Positions 52,525-60,886 of a stretch of 64,000 bases of DNA are shown in pieces (position 1 is the first letter of the stretch; each line of letters begins with the position of its first letter). The notes beneath the pieces are model-generated. The model saw only the letters and a list, made by a program, of their open reading frames with translations, had not been told where the DNA came from and did no database searches. Made by a program: the position numbers and the translations under genes. The stretch is from Gammaproteobacteria bacterium (GTDB taxonomy: Bacteria; Pseudomonadota; Gammaproteobacteria; Steroidobacterales; Steroidobacteraceae): contig CANIOW010000004.1 of assembly GCA_947469285.1 (NCBI GenBank), positions 81,926 to 145,925 of the forward strand, given 5' to 3'.

Positions 52525-53508
52525 TTAATCTGCAAAGGTGCAGTTCAGCGCATCAATTGGATCAGGGAACGGGCTCTCAGCGGCGAAACGCATCGCTTCG
52601 TTTACTTCGGTGTTTACTGCCAATTCAAGGGCGGACGCCGTCGCTTCGGTTAGGATGTTTTCATCAATCAGGCGGCGGCGGTAAATCGGGATGGGGTCCA
52701 CTTGATATAGCTTCCGCTCACCGGTGATGTAGCCGCCTGGGTCCCCCATAAAATGGCCAAGCAGCCGTGCGGTTTCAACTTCCAAAATTGTGCCGCCGCC
52801 ACCGGTGCGTGCTCGGGTGACTGCCCGTTCAGCCGCCGCATAGATTAAATCTGGATCGTTACCAGAGACAAATTCGCCGGTCATACCGTAGCAAGTGGCA
52901 CGATCGCTGTTGCGTTCAGTAGCGGTGGAAGCGGACTTGTGGGTCGTCACAGCGTACTTGTTATCTTCAATGACACAGATGAACGGCAGTTTGAACACAC
53001 CCACGATATTCATGACTTCGTGGAAGGCTCCCTGATTAACGGCGCCCTCACCGATGAAGCTGATGCCGATGCCTGGCTTTCCTTGCATTTTGCGCGCCAA
53101 GGCCATGCCTGCAGCCGGGCCAAGGCCCTCCGCGATAATGCCGCTGGAGGAGAAATTGACGCGTTTGTCGTAAATGTGCATGTGGCCGCCTCGACCACCT
53201 GAAAGGCCGGTTTTGCGACCGAAAATTTCTGCTGTCAAACTTTTTAGATCGACACCACGAGCGACGGCAATATGGTGGGGGCGGTGACCGGTCGTAATCA
53301 TGTCATCGGCCAGTAAGGCGGCGCAGACCCCTGCGCCTACTGGCTCCTGACCATGGGAGGTATGCAGCTCACCTGGAAGTGGACCAGCGCCAAAAGCGAA
53401 AATCGGCTTTTTGTCGATCCAGTATTGCTCGGTCAAGCGGTCATCAAATGCACGGCTACGAACCATTACTTCGTACATCTTCCGACGGACATCTGACGTT
53501 AGGCTCAC
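52525..53508 (-). CDS. 2-oxo acid/acetoin dehydrogenase E1 alpha subunit
   Basis: 327 residues from a GTG start preceded by GGAGA at seven bases; a TTG eight codons earlier has no ribosome site. Thiamine-diphosphate-binding motif: GEGAVNQGAFHEVMNIVGVFKLPFICVIEDNKYA (the GDG/NN motif reads GEG...NK). Other family marks: SHGQEPVGAGVCAALLADD and HRPHHIAVARGVD. The phosphorylation-loop equivalent is present as in AcoA. It heads an operon with E1 beta, lipoyl protein and possibly the TonB receptor. Confidence 0.9.
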   Translation of the reverse strand: MSLTSDVRRKMYEVMVRSRAFDDRLTEQYWIDKKPIFAFGAGPLPGELHTSHGQEPVGAGVCAALLADDMITTGHRPHHIAVARGVDLKSLTAEIFGRKTGLSGGRGGHMHIYDKRVNFSSSGIIAEGLGPAAGMALARKMQGKPGIGISFIGEGAVNQGAFHEVMNIVGVFKLPFICVIEDNKYAVTTHKSASTATERNSDRATCYGMTGEFVSGNDPDLIYAAAERAVTRARTGGGGTILEVETARLLGHFMGDPGGYITGERKLYQVDPIPIYRRRLIDENILTEATASALELAVNTEVNEAMRFAAESPFPDPIDALNCTFAD

Positions 53509-53707
53509 AGGTGTTCTCCATTTCTCAATCAAGTGACGAACCGGCCGAGCGGCGCCATCAGTAAGTACTTAATGTCAGCGATCGAAATTCGCCCGCCATT
53601 GCGCGCGCCTGTTGCAATGAGGACGTCGCGTCGCCCGCATCGCGAACCGCGGAGGCGGGTCAGATTCGACACTACCTAAGTCGCTCTACGATTGTCAACA
53701 ATTATTT

Positions 53708-53721
53708 TTGTCTTAATACAA
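53708..53721. promoter_or_regulatory. Putative IclR operator, copy 1
   Basis: TTGTCTTAATACAA, a palindrome with one mismatched pair. It agrees with the other two copies at twelve of fourteen positions or better and with the ideal palindrome TTGTATTAATACAA at thirteen. It lies about 21 bases (centre to centre) upstream of a TTGACA facing the E1-alpha gene. Confidence 0.7.
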
Positions 53722-53811
53722 TATGGCAGTTGATCCAATTTCGGCAGCTACAGCCTGTTGGCACTAGCTCTTGGTGGCGCTATCAAAGCGGTATTACGCC
53801 CATATCATCAA

Positions 53812-53825
53812 TTGTATTACTACAA
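53812..53825. promoter_or_regulatory. Putative IclR operator, copy 2
   Basis: TTGTATTACTACAA, differing from the ideal palindrome at one position. Its centre is 104 bases from copy 1, close to ten helical turns, so a dimer of dimers could bridge both on one face. It sits 23 bases upstream of a TTGACA that faces the CoA-ligase gene. Confidence 0.72.
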
Positions 53826-53945
53826 ACTCAAGAGTCTATTGACAATACGGTCGAATTCTATGCGATGATGTCACGTCGATTGCGCATGACTTTCTGACGA
53901 ATTCACGTTTGGCGCGCTCCGCGGAAGGAGCATTGGAAGCATCTA

Positions 53946-55514
53946 GTGACAATGAAGCTAACTTCGTATTCGAGCTATGCAGATGCACAAACCCACTTCT
54001 CCAGAGAGGGTCTTTGGGCGCTGTTTGACGGCAATGAGCAGCAGCTCAACATTGCATCGGAATGCGTTGACAGGCACGTTGGATCGGACTTGCGGATAAC
54101 CGTTCTGCGCAAAAATAAGCCTGATGCGTCGTGGAGCATCGATGAAGTCGCGCTATGGTCTAATCGAATCGCTAACTTTCTCGTGCGCAAGGGCATCCGC
54201 AAGGGCGACTGTGTTGGAATAATTCTTGAGCCATCGCTTGAGTTTTACTCGAGTCTTTTTGGAACGATGAAATCCGGGGCCGTAGCGGTTCCGTTATATA
54301 CGCTATTCGGACCAGATGGTCTCGCGCTACGGGTTGACGATTGCAAACCTAAGTTGCTCATTGTCGCGCCAGAGAATGCGGCAACAACTGCTGCATTTCG
54401 AGACACCGAGGTCATTGTTGCCGATGACGCCTTTAGGGCAATGCTACTTGAAGAAAGCGACACCTTTGAGGCGCGGACCGCGCCAGATGACATGGCCATG
54501 TATCAGTACACCTCCGGCACTACGCGAGAGTTGCCGGAAGCGGTCAAGCACCGTCACCGCGCCGTGGTGACTGTCATGGTCGCCGCCCTGTACGGCACAG
54601 GGATTCGCCCAGGCGACCGTTATCTTTGCCCCTCATCACCGGCGTGGGGGCACGGACTTTGGCACGGTACCATTGCGCCTTTGGCGCTGGGTGTCAGCAT
54701 TTGGGCATGGGCTGGGCATTTCGACGCGGGAAATCTGCTTGATGCCCTAGAGCGTCATCGAATTACCAATCTTTCTGCGGCGACCACGCACTATCGCTTA
54801 ATGAAGAATAGTGGCTTAGCTGATAAGCACCACTACTTTATTAAAAAGCTGACCTACACCGGAGAGCCGTCCGACACCTCAACTGAAGAGTTTGTCATCA
54901 GTACTTTCGGCCAAAGGCCCTGTAGTATTTATGGCACGACCGAAGTCGGCGTTATCCTGGTGAACTATCCAGGCGCATCGGACATTCAGGTAAAGCCTCG
55001 ATCGCTAGGTAAACCGGTTCCCAAGCTACGGGTAGAAGTGCACGACTCCGAGGGACACGTGTTGCCGCCGCACACGATCGGTGAAATCGTGGTGTTTAAA
55101 GCGGGTCAATGGTTCCCGACTAAAGACCGTGGCTGGACAGATGAAGAGGGGTATTACTATCATGGTGGCCGTGCCGATGACGTCATTATTTCCGCCGGTT
55201 GGACCATGGGCGTCAAGGAGATCGAGGACACGTTATTGAAACATTACGCCGTGGATGAGGTGGCCGTGATCGGCGTGCCGGATCCCTTAAGAGGACAGAT
55301 CGTCAAGGCGTACGTTGTCAGTCGAGAGAAGGAGACCCCGGAGCTGATCAAAGATTTGCAGGATTTCGCGCGGGCGCGGTTGAGTCTGCATGAATACCCG
55401 CGTCAGATTGAATTCGTCCCAATGCTACCGAAGTCCACCTCCGGCAAGATTAACCGGCAGGCGCTACGCAATCAGGCGAGTGCTGCGGGTGTTAGTAAGT
55501 CGGTAGTGACTTGA
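53946..55514 (+). CDS. AMP-forming acyl-CoA synthetase (benzoate/medium-chain CoA-ligase-like)
   Basis: 522 residues from a GTG start with GGAAG six bases upstream (an ATG two codons later is also possible). The P-loop region is YTSGTTRELPEAVKH, the A5 motif YGTTEVG, A7 with TKDRGWTDEEGYYYHGGRADD, and the A10 catalytic lysine in STSGKINR. The TRELPEAVKH loop is unusual versus the common TGxPK. It activates a carboxylic acid with ATP to the CoA ester. It starts the plus-strand operon, and its stop abuts the next gene's GTG. Confidence 0.9.
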   Translation: MTMKLTSYSSYADAQTHFSREGLWALFDGNEQQLNIASECVDRHVGSDLRITVLRKNKPDASWSIDEVALWSNRIANFLVRKGIRKGDCVGIILEPSLEFYSSLFGTMKSGAVAVPLYTLFGPDGLALRVDDCKPKLLIVAPENAATTAAFRDTEVIVADDAFRAMLLEESDTFEARTAPDDMAMYQYTSGTTRELPEAVKHRHRAVVTVMVAALYGTGIRPGDRYLCPSSPAWGHGLWHGTIAPLALGVSIWAWAGHFDAGNLLDALERHRITNLSAATTHYRLMKNSGLADKHHYFIKKLTYTGEPSDTSTEEFVISTFGQRPCSIYGTTEVGVILVNYPGASDIQVKPRSLGKPVPKLRVEVHDSEGHVLPPHTIGEIVVFKAGQWFPTKDRGWTDEEGYYYHGGRADDVIISAGWTMGVKEIEDTLLKHYAVDEVAVIGVPDPLRGQIVKAYVVSREKETPELIKDLQDFARARLSLHEYPRQIEFVPMLPKSTSGKINRQALRNQASAAGVSKSVVT

Positions 55515-56936
55515 GTGACTGTTGATATCACAGCGCCTCGTAGTGCCGTGCGAAGGTTGCGCATCTCCGGCAGGCAGGCCTTAGACGCTGCCGCAGCGCC
55601 CCAGTCGGTCGCGGTCATTGGCGCATCATCCAACCCGCTCAAACTGGGTCATTTGGTCCTTAAGACGCTGATAAACTCTGGTTACCCGGGGCGCATCTAC
55701 GCTATTAACCCGACGGCAACCTCCGTCCTTGGGGTGGTGACCCACCCGAGCTTAGTGAGCGTCGACGGACCCGTCGATGTGGCCGTAGTCATTGTTCCAG
55801 CCAGTCAGCTCATGGCAACGCTCCAGGAATGCGCAGCAACGCAGGTGTCGCTCGTGGTAGCGATTACCTCAGGCTTTGCTGAGGCCGGTAACGACGGGCA
55901 GCAGCTGCAACAGGAGCTAGAAGCCTTCCTCAAAACGGCTCCGTTTCGTTTGCTCGGACCTAATTGCGAAGGCTACGTGGTCCCGGCATCCAATACCTTC
56001 GTCACCTTTAGCATGATGACCCACGGCCTCCGCCCCGGCCCGGTGGGCATCGTCGGCCAGTCTGGCGCTATTACCGGCACTGTTGCCTACCGGCTAAGGA
56101 AAACCGGTGTCGGCATACGGGCGCTTTTCAGCACCGGAAACGAGACTGACCTGACTGCCGTCGAAGCGCTCGAGTGGTTCGCTGACGATGTAGAGACCAA
56201 TACTGTGATCTGCTACCTAGAGCAGATCCGCGAGCCGGACCGCTTCATCGCAGTGGCCAGGCGTTTACGTGGGCTTAAGGCCATCGTCGTGCAAATGCCG
56301 GGCAAGGGAGAAGCGACCGTCGATTCCGTGGGCACGCACACGGGTGCGATCGCCGGAGACGACCGCGTCATAGACGGCGTATTTGAGGAACTGCAGATCG
56401 TCCGAGCGCGTGATCACTCGACTGCCGTAGACGCGGCGGCTGCACTGTCGCTAGGCCGTCGCCTAAAAGGCCTGAAAGTCGGAATTTTGTCGGTCGCGGG
56501 TGGCCTCGCCGTCGAAGCTAGCGATTTGTTCGAGGGCGGTGGCTTTCAGGTACCCCGCTTCGGCGACCTGCTGCAGCAGCGTATCCGCTCCTCGCTGCCG
56601 TACTTCGCCGCCGTCCGAAACCCCGTGGACCTGACTGGGGCGGCGTTTTCCAGCCCCGCGCTGTTTCGTGAGTTGATTGAGCTGGTGGTCGAGGGCACCA
56701 CGGTGGATGCCGTGGTGGTGATTGTGACCTTCTCCCAGCAGGCGGCCTTTGCAGACGAGATTATGCGGGCAGCCCGGGCAACTGATAAGCCCGTACTGGT
56801 CGTCTGGACAGCGCCAGAGAGCATCTCGCCGGCGCCGCTCGCGGCGTTCGCCAGGGAATCATTCCCGATATTCGATGCGCCATTGCGAGCGTTTACGGGT
56901 CTATGTGCCATTGCACGCTTTTCGGGTCTGATGTGA
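55515..56936 (+). CDS. ADP-forming acyl-CoA synthetase, CoA-binding (alpha) subunit
   Basis: 473 residues from a GTG that follows the upstream stop directly. The CoA-binding Rossmann domain has VAVIGASSNPLKLGHLV; ligase domains follow with GIVGQSGAITGTVAYRL and the phospho-histidine region VGTHTGAIAGDD (His retained). Its class includes acetate, pimeloyl and feruloyl-CoA synthetase (FerA). Usually alpha and beta are one chain of about 700 aa; here the ATP-grasp part is a separate gene whose start overlaps this stop. It could make or recycle a CoA ester without spending two phosphate bonds. Confidence 0.9.
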   Translation: MTVDITAPRSAVRRLRISGRQALDAAAAPQSVAVIGASSNPLKLGHLVLKTLINSGYPGRIYAINPTATSVLGVVTHPSLVSVDGPVDVAVVIVPASQLMATLQECAATQVSLVVAITSGFAEAGNDGQQLQQELEAFLKTAPFRLLGPNCEGYVVPASNTFVTFSMMTHGLRPGPVGIVGQSGAITGTVAYRLRKTGVGIRALFSTGNETDLTAVEALEWFADDVETNTVICYLEQIREPDRFIAVARRLRGLKAIVVQMPGKGEATVDSVGTHTGAIAGDDRVIDGVFEELQIVRARDHSTAVDAAAALSLGRRLKGLKVGILSVAGGLAVEASDLFEGGGFQVPRFGDLLQQRIRSSLPYFAAVRNPVDLTGAAFSSPALFRELIELVVEGTTVDAVVVIVTFSQQAAFADEIMRAARATDKPVLVVWTAPESISPAPLAAFARESFPIFDAPLRAFTGLCAIARFSGLM

Positions 56937-57598
56937 TGTCGACCATTGCGCAAGATCTGGCACGGTGGGCCCGGGCGGGCCGCACAGTCGTTCACGAGGC
57001 AGATGCCAAAGCTCTGCTCACCCGTGCCGGCATACCGGTACCGTTGCGGAACCCGCTTTCTGGTGCCTGTGCCGTAAAGCTCTGCTCCGATCGACATCCG
57101 CATAAAACTGAGCACGGCTTGGTTAAGCTAAATGTGTCAGTAAGTGAAGCGCCGCAGATTGGTTCTGAGCTTGGCGAGATCGTTCCAGACGGCATCGTGC
57201 TAATCGAAGCAATGGTCGATGACGGTGTGGCGGAATGGATCATCGGCTGCCGTCACGATCCGACCTTTGGACCGATCGTCGTGATTGGGGTGGGGGGTAT
57301 TCTGGTCGAGCTCGTCGACGAAGCAACGGCACGCTTAGCGCCCCTAGACCACGAGATGGCCCGGCGCGCCATTGAGTCGCAACGAGCTGTCGGACTGCTT
57401 CGGGGCCTACGTGGCAAGCGCCTGGGGGACCTTACCGCACTGGTGGATTTGGTGACAACGGTATCGCAGTTTTTTGCAGAGCATGCGGCGGTCATTGAGC
57501 AAATCGAGATCAATCCTGTAATCGTTAGGCCCGACGGACTAGGGGCTGTTGCTGCCGACGCGCTGATAGTGCTGCGTTCTACTCTGACGCACGGCTGA
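56936..57598 (+). CDS. ADP-forming acyl-CoA synthetase, ATP-grasp (beta) subunit
   Basis: 220 residues from the ATG in TGATG overlapping the alpha stop. ATP-grasp features: VVIGVGGILVELVDEATARLAPL (Gly-rich loop with conserved Glu), and the C-terminal IEQIEINPVIVRPDGLGAVAADALI with the metal-binding E-x-NP motif. It completes the alpha subunit just upstream. Length matches the beta part of fused enzymes. Confidence 0.9.
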   Translation: MSTIAQDLARWARAGRTVVHEADAKALLTRAGIPVPLRNPLSGACAVKLCSDRHPHKTEHGLVKLNVSVSEAPQIGSELGEIVPDGIVLIEAMVDDGVAEWIIGCRHDPTFGPIVVIGVGGILVELVDEATARLAPLDHEMARRAIESQRAVGLLRGLRGKRLGDLTALVDLVTTVSQFFAEHAAVIEQIEINPVIVRPDGLGAVAADALIVLRSTLTHG

Positions 57599-57624
57599 AC
57601 TACTTAATAACTGGATTTTAAACT

Positions 57625-58017
57625 ATGAACGACAAACGGGTCATCGGTCGACGCATTATGAAGGAAGTGCTCGGCGAGCATTATTTCGGTCTACGAGAAG
57701 CGTCTACGACCAACTTCAACCGACCGCTGCGGGAATTTTCGGAAGAAAACTGCTTCGGTGACGTGTGGAACCGAACCACTATTGATCGCAAAACGCGCAG
57801 CCTCATCCTACTCGGGATGCTAACCGCCCTTAATCGCGCGGCCGAACTACGGATCCACGTACGCGCCGCGGTAACCAACGGCTGCACGGTCGACGAGATC
57901 CAAGATGTTCTTTATCAAACTGCCATCTACTGCGGCCTACCGGCGGCAGTCGAGAGTTTCAAGGTCGCCGAGGAAGTTCTTCGCGAGCTCCAGATGCTTC
58001 CCGAATCGACTAAGTAA
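57625..58017 (+). CDS. Carboxymuconolactone-decarboxylase-family protein
   Basis: 130 residues of the CMD/AhpD fold: FGDVWNRTTIDRKTRSLILLGMLTALNRAAELRIHVRAAVTNGCTVDEIQDVL, i.e. the PcaC core with the E-L-x3-H pattern (catalytic region) but no CxxC pair, so it is not an AhpD-type peroxidase. True PcaC decarboxylates a muconolactone; in other islands such proteins accompany ring or side-chain degradation without a proven activity. It sits between the synthetase and hydratase genes. Confidence 0.84.
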   Translation: MNDKRVIGRRIMKEVLGEHYFGLREASTTNFNRPLREFSEENCFGDVWNRTTIDRKTRSLILLGMLTALNRAAELRIHVRAAVTNGCTVDEIQDVLYQTAIYCGLPAAVESFKVAEEVLRELQMLPESTK

Positions 58018-58039
58018 AAATTTAACGGAAGGACCGCTC

Positions 58040-59155
58040 ATGAGTTTCTCAAAGATTACCGACGCCGAGATCCAACGACTGCGGGCCCGCATCGGTCAGC
58101 CAGTGACCCGAGTGACTCCACCCTTTTATACAGAGCTTAACGCCGACGCCGCCCGGCACTTCGCCTGGGCCGTTGGTGACGACAACCCGCTTTGGTTGGA
58201 CCCGAGCCACGGCATATCCACGCGTTGGAAGTCCCAGCTCTGTCCGCCGTGCATTCTATACTCCACGGATAATGTAGTCAGTGGTGCGGTAGAGGGTCTG
58301 CCGAGCGTGCACGCGATGTTCGCTGGCACCGACTGGCGTTGGTTTGCGCCCGTCCGAGTCGGTACCGTGATGAAAACGCAGTCGATGCTTAAAGATATGG
58401 TGGAGCATCAGACTCGTTTTGCGGGGCGTGCCTTTCAACAAATTTACACGACGCAATTTTCAGATCAAGAGGGCAATGCGTTAGCGTCGGCCGACTCGTG
58501 GTGTTTTCGCACGGAACGCGATACGGCTCGTGAACAGGGATCTAAGTACGACCAAGTTTCCGAAGTGGCGCAGCGCTATTCGGACAACGAGATCGCTGAA
58601 TTCGCAGCACAGTATAAAACCGAGGCGCCGCGGGGCGCTGTACGCCGTACTTGGGATTCTGTAAAAGAGGGCGATCTGATTACGCCGTTGCTGAAGGGGC
58701 CTTACACCGTAACGTCCGCCGTCGCTTTCATGCAGGCGTGGGGCAGCTATGCGATCCGCAACCACCGTGTGGCTTGGCAGTACTACGACCGGCACCCTAA
58801 GTTGGCACCACCGAATGAAAACAATGTCCCTGAGCCCCCAGTGCGGGTTCACTGGGACAATGCTTTTGCGCGCAAAGTGGGTGTGCCCGCCGCTTACGAC
58901 TTTGGTCCGGAGCGTATTTGCTGGATGTCGCACATGTTGACTGACTGGCAGGGCGACGACGGGTTTCTCCGCAGGTTACGCATTGAAGTGCGACGCCACA
59001 ATTGCGTCGGCGACATCGTCTGGTGTCGCGGGAAAGTGGTGGATAAGCGGATCGTGGATGGACAAGCCGTGGTCGATTGCGAAGTTTGGGCGGAAAACCA
59101 AACTGGCGAGCTTTCCGTCAAAGGCATTGCTGAAATCGAGCTACCGCGCGCCTAA
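58040..59155 (+). CDS. Double-hotdog MaoC/FAS1-like enoyl-CoA hydratase
   Basis: 371 residues from the ATG preceded by GGAAGGACC. Two hotdog halves: the N-terminal has the hydratase signature FAWAVGDDNPLWLDP with the catalytic Asp/His equivalent, the C-terminal half spans about 200-371 with PAAYDFGPERICWMSHML. It matches FAS1-like dehydratases and HTD2-type enzymes that hydrate bulky enoyl-CoAs. Together with a thiolase-like aldolase and DUF35 protein it recalls ChsH1-ChsH2/Ltp2 of steroid side-chain removal. The gene is last in the plus operon and converges on the ALDH gene with a 12-base gap. Confidence 0.83.
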   Translation: MSFSKITDAEIQRLRARIGQPVTRVTPPFYTELNADAARHFAWAVGDDNPLWLDPSHGISTRWKSQLCPPCILYSTDNVVSGAVEGLPSVHAMFAGTDWRWFAPVRVGTVMKTQSMLKDMVEHQTRFAGRAFQQIYTTQFSDQEGNALASADSWCFRTERDTAREQGSKYDQVSEVAQRYSDNEIAEFAAQYKTEAPRGAVRRTWDSVKEGDLITPLLKGPYTVTSAVAFMQAWGSYAIRNHRVAWQYYDRHPKLAPPNENNVPEPPVRVHWDNAFARKVGVPAAYDFGPERICWMSHMLTDWQGDDGFLRRLRIEVRRHNCVGDIVWCRGKVVDKRIVDGQAVVDCEVWAENQTGELSVKGIAEIELPRA

Positions 59156-59166
59156 GGTGAGTGTCC

Positions 59167-60666
59167 TCAGGAAGGATAGGCGTCTGGGTAGGCGCCTGTT
59201 AGGTTCATGATGGTTGAGCGGGTCTCAAGATATGCATCGAGCGCTTCTGGGCCGTTCTCGCGTCCCAGCCCGCTCATCTTAAAACCGCCGTACGGTATGT
59301 TCCACCGAATGTAACGATAGGTATTGACCCATACGGTGCCCGCTTCAAGCTGCGCAGCCACCCGGTGTGCCCGACCGACGTTCTGTGTCCAGAGTGCAGC
59401 GGTCAACCCGTACCGCGTGTCGTTGGCGATCGCAATCGCTTCCTCCTCAGTCTTGAAGGGAATGACCGAGCATACGGGTCCGAATATTTCCTCCTGCGCG
59501 ATTACCATGGACTGATTTACATCGGCAAAGACCGTCGGCTGGATATAGAAACCATCCTCAAGCCCCTCGCCTGACAGCTGGGAGCGTGAAGGAATTTGGC
59601 CGCCCGTGACGAGGCGAGCCCCCTCGCCGATCCCAAGGTCGATATATTTGAGCGTTTTATCGCGTTGCTGGGCCGTAGCGTGCGGACCCATTTGTGTCTG
59701 CTCGTGGAGGGGCGCTCCTATTCTCACGCGCTGAGCACGTCGCGCCAGTTCTGAGACCACCTGTTCATAAATTGATGATTCCACCAGGAGCCGTGAACCG
59801 AGCGCACAGCTTTGTCCAGTAGCCATGAAGGCGGCATGGGTGGCAGCGTTAAGGGCCTGGCCCAAATCGGCGTCTTTAAAAATAATATGCGGCGACTTCC
59901 CGCCATTCTCGAAGGTCAGCCGCTTGAGAGTGCCGGCGGCAGCCTTCATGATCTCCTGCGACGTGCCCACCTCTCCGGTAAACGAGATCTTGTTAACGGA
60001 CGGATGAGTGACCAAACGAGCGCCAGCGGTCTTTCCGAACCCGGGGACAACATTGATAACCCCCGGCGGAAAACCCAGCTTCTCAACTACCCGCGCAAGT
60101 TCGAGAGCGGTTACCGACGTCGACTCCGAAGGCTTGATGACGATCGTGCACCCGGCCGCTAGGGCCGGGCCCAGCTTCCATGCGGTCAACAGCAGTGGCG
60201 CGTTCCAAGGCACGATGGCGCCAACCACCCCGACCGGTACTCTGGTCGTGAAGACATGCATCGTCGGGTCAATCGGGATTGATCGACCGTCGATCTTGTC
60301 TGCTAGACCGGCAAAGTAGTGAAACCACTGTGCGTGAGCGGCAATATCTGGCCGAGTCTCGCGAATGGGCCGACCGTTGTCCCGGGACTCGAGTGTGGCC
60401 AACTGACCAGCGTGCGCTTGATAGGTGACGGCCAATTCTCTGAGCAATGCGGCACGGTCATACACGCTCATTCTACGCCACGGACCATGGAACGCCTCAC
60501 TCGCAGCAGCGACTGCACGATCTATATCGGCCGCGCCACCAAACGCCACCTTAGCCCAGGGCCGACCGACCGACGGGTCGATAGAGTCGACCATGGAGCC
60601 GTCCTGTGGCTCAACCCACTCGCCACCGATGTATAACCGCTCATACCGCGCCAGTTGCTCGTCCAT
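59167..60666 (-). CDS. Aldehyde dehydrogenase
   Basis: 499 residues from the ATG preceded by AGGAAG at eight bases. NAD-binding site: GFGKTAGARLVTH and FTGEVGTSQ; catalytic glutamate in FENGGKSPH; catalytic cysteine in MATGQSCALGSR. Motifs match the ALDH family acting on aromatic or aliphatic aldehydes such as vanillin or benzaldehyde. It could oxidise the aldehyde released by the thiolase-like aldolase (inference). It is transcribed divergently from iclR, with an operator palindrome in the gap. Confidence 0.92.
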   Translation of the reverse strand: MDEQLARYERLYIGGEWVEPQDGSMVDSIDPSVGRPWAKVAFGGAADIDRAVAAASEAFHGPWRRMSVYDRAALLRELAVTYQAHAGQLATLESRDNGRPIRETRPDIAAHAQWFHYFAGLADKIDGRSIPIDPTMHVFTTRVPVGVVGAIVPWNAPLLLTAWKLGPALAAGCTIVIKPSESTSVTALELARVVEKLGFPPGVINVVPGFGKTAGARLVTHPSVNKISFTGEVGTSQEIMKAAAGTLKRLTFENGGKSPHIIFKDADLGQALNAATHAAFMATGQSCALGSRLLVESSIYEQVVSELARRAQRVRIGAPLHEQTQMGPHATAQQRDKTLKYIDLGIGEGARLVTGGQIPSRSQLSGEGLEDGFYIQPTVFADVNQSMVIAQEEIFGPVCSVIPFKTEEEAIAIANDTRYGLTAALWTQNVGRAHRVAAQLEAGTVWVNTYRYIRWNIPYGGFKMSGLGRENGPEALDAYLETRSTIMNLTGAYPDAYPS

Positions 60667-60775
60667 TGACTTCACTTCCTATCTAATGCAATAGAAATTT
60701 TAAGTTTGTCGCTGATTCGTCGGTTAGCGTTAATCGCTAGCTAGGTGATCAAACCACCTGAATCATCGTCCGTGC

Positions 60776-60804
60776 TTGTAATTAAGTCTAATTTCTTGTA
60801 TTAG
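60776..60804 (+). promoter_or_regulatory. Putative iclR promoter overlapped by operator
   Basis: TTGTAA, a 17-base spacer and TATTAG, a modest sigma70 match about 80 bases before the iclR start. The -10 hexamer lies within the operator palindrome, which suggests autorepression. On the minus strand TTGTAC-17-CTTAAT could serve the ALDH gene. Confidence 0.45.
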
Positions 60805-60809
60805 TACAA
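60796..60809. promoter_or_regulatory. Putative IclR operator, copy 3
   Basis: TTGTATTAGTACAA, one base different from the copy at 53812 (C to G at the eighth-ninth central position). It lies between the divergent ALDH and iclR genes and extends by one further matching pair (C/G) outward on each side. A half-site TTGTAA is 20 bases to its left. Confidence 0.72.
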
Positions 60810-60886
60810 GTTATCTGGTCGTAAATCGTCTTCGGCGGTTGAGAGTCAGGCAATTAGAAGCTGTCAATTATAGAGAGGAGATGAAG

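Larger units (their letters stand above)
53509..53945. promoter_or_regulatory. Divergent regulatory region between E1 alpha and the AMP-ligase gene
   Basis: A 437-base A/T-rich region without a gene. It holds two copies of a 14-bp palindrome and two outward TTGACA hexamers, one on the minus strand (53696-53691) and one on the plus strand (53839-53844). Each hexamer lies 21-23 bases outside the centre of the nearest palindrome, an arrangement fitting activator sites around -55 for both promoters. The -10 elements are weak (for plus, extended TG-C-GATGAT with a 19-base spacer; for minus, TAGTGT with an 18-base spacer). Confidence 0.6.
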
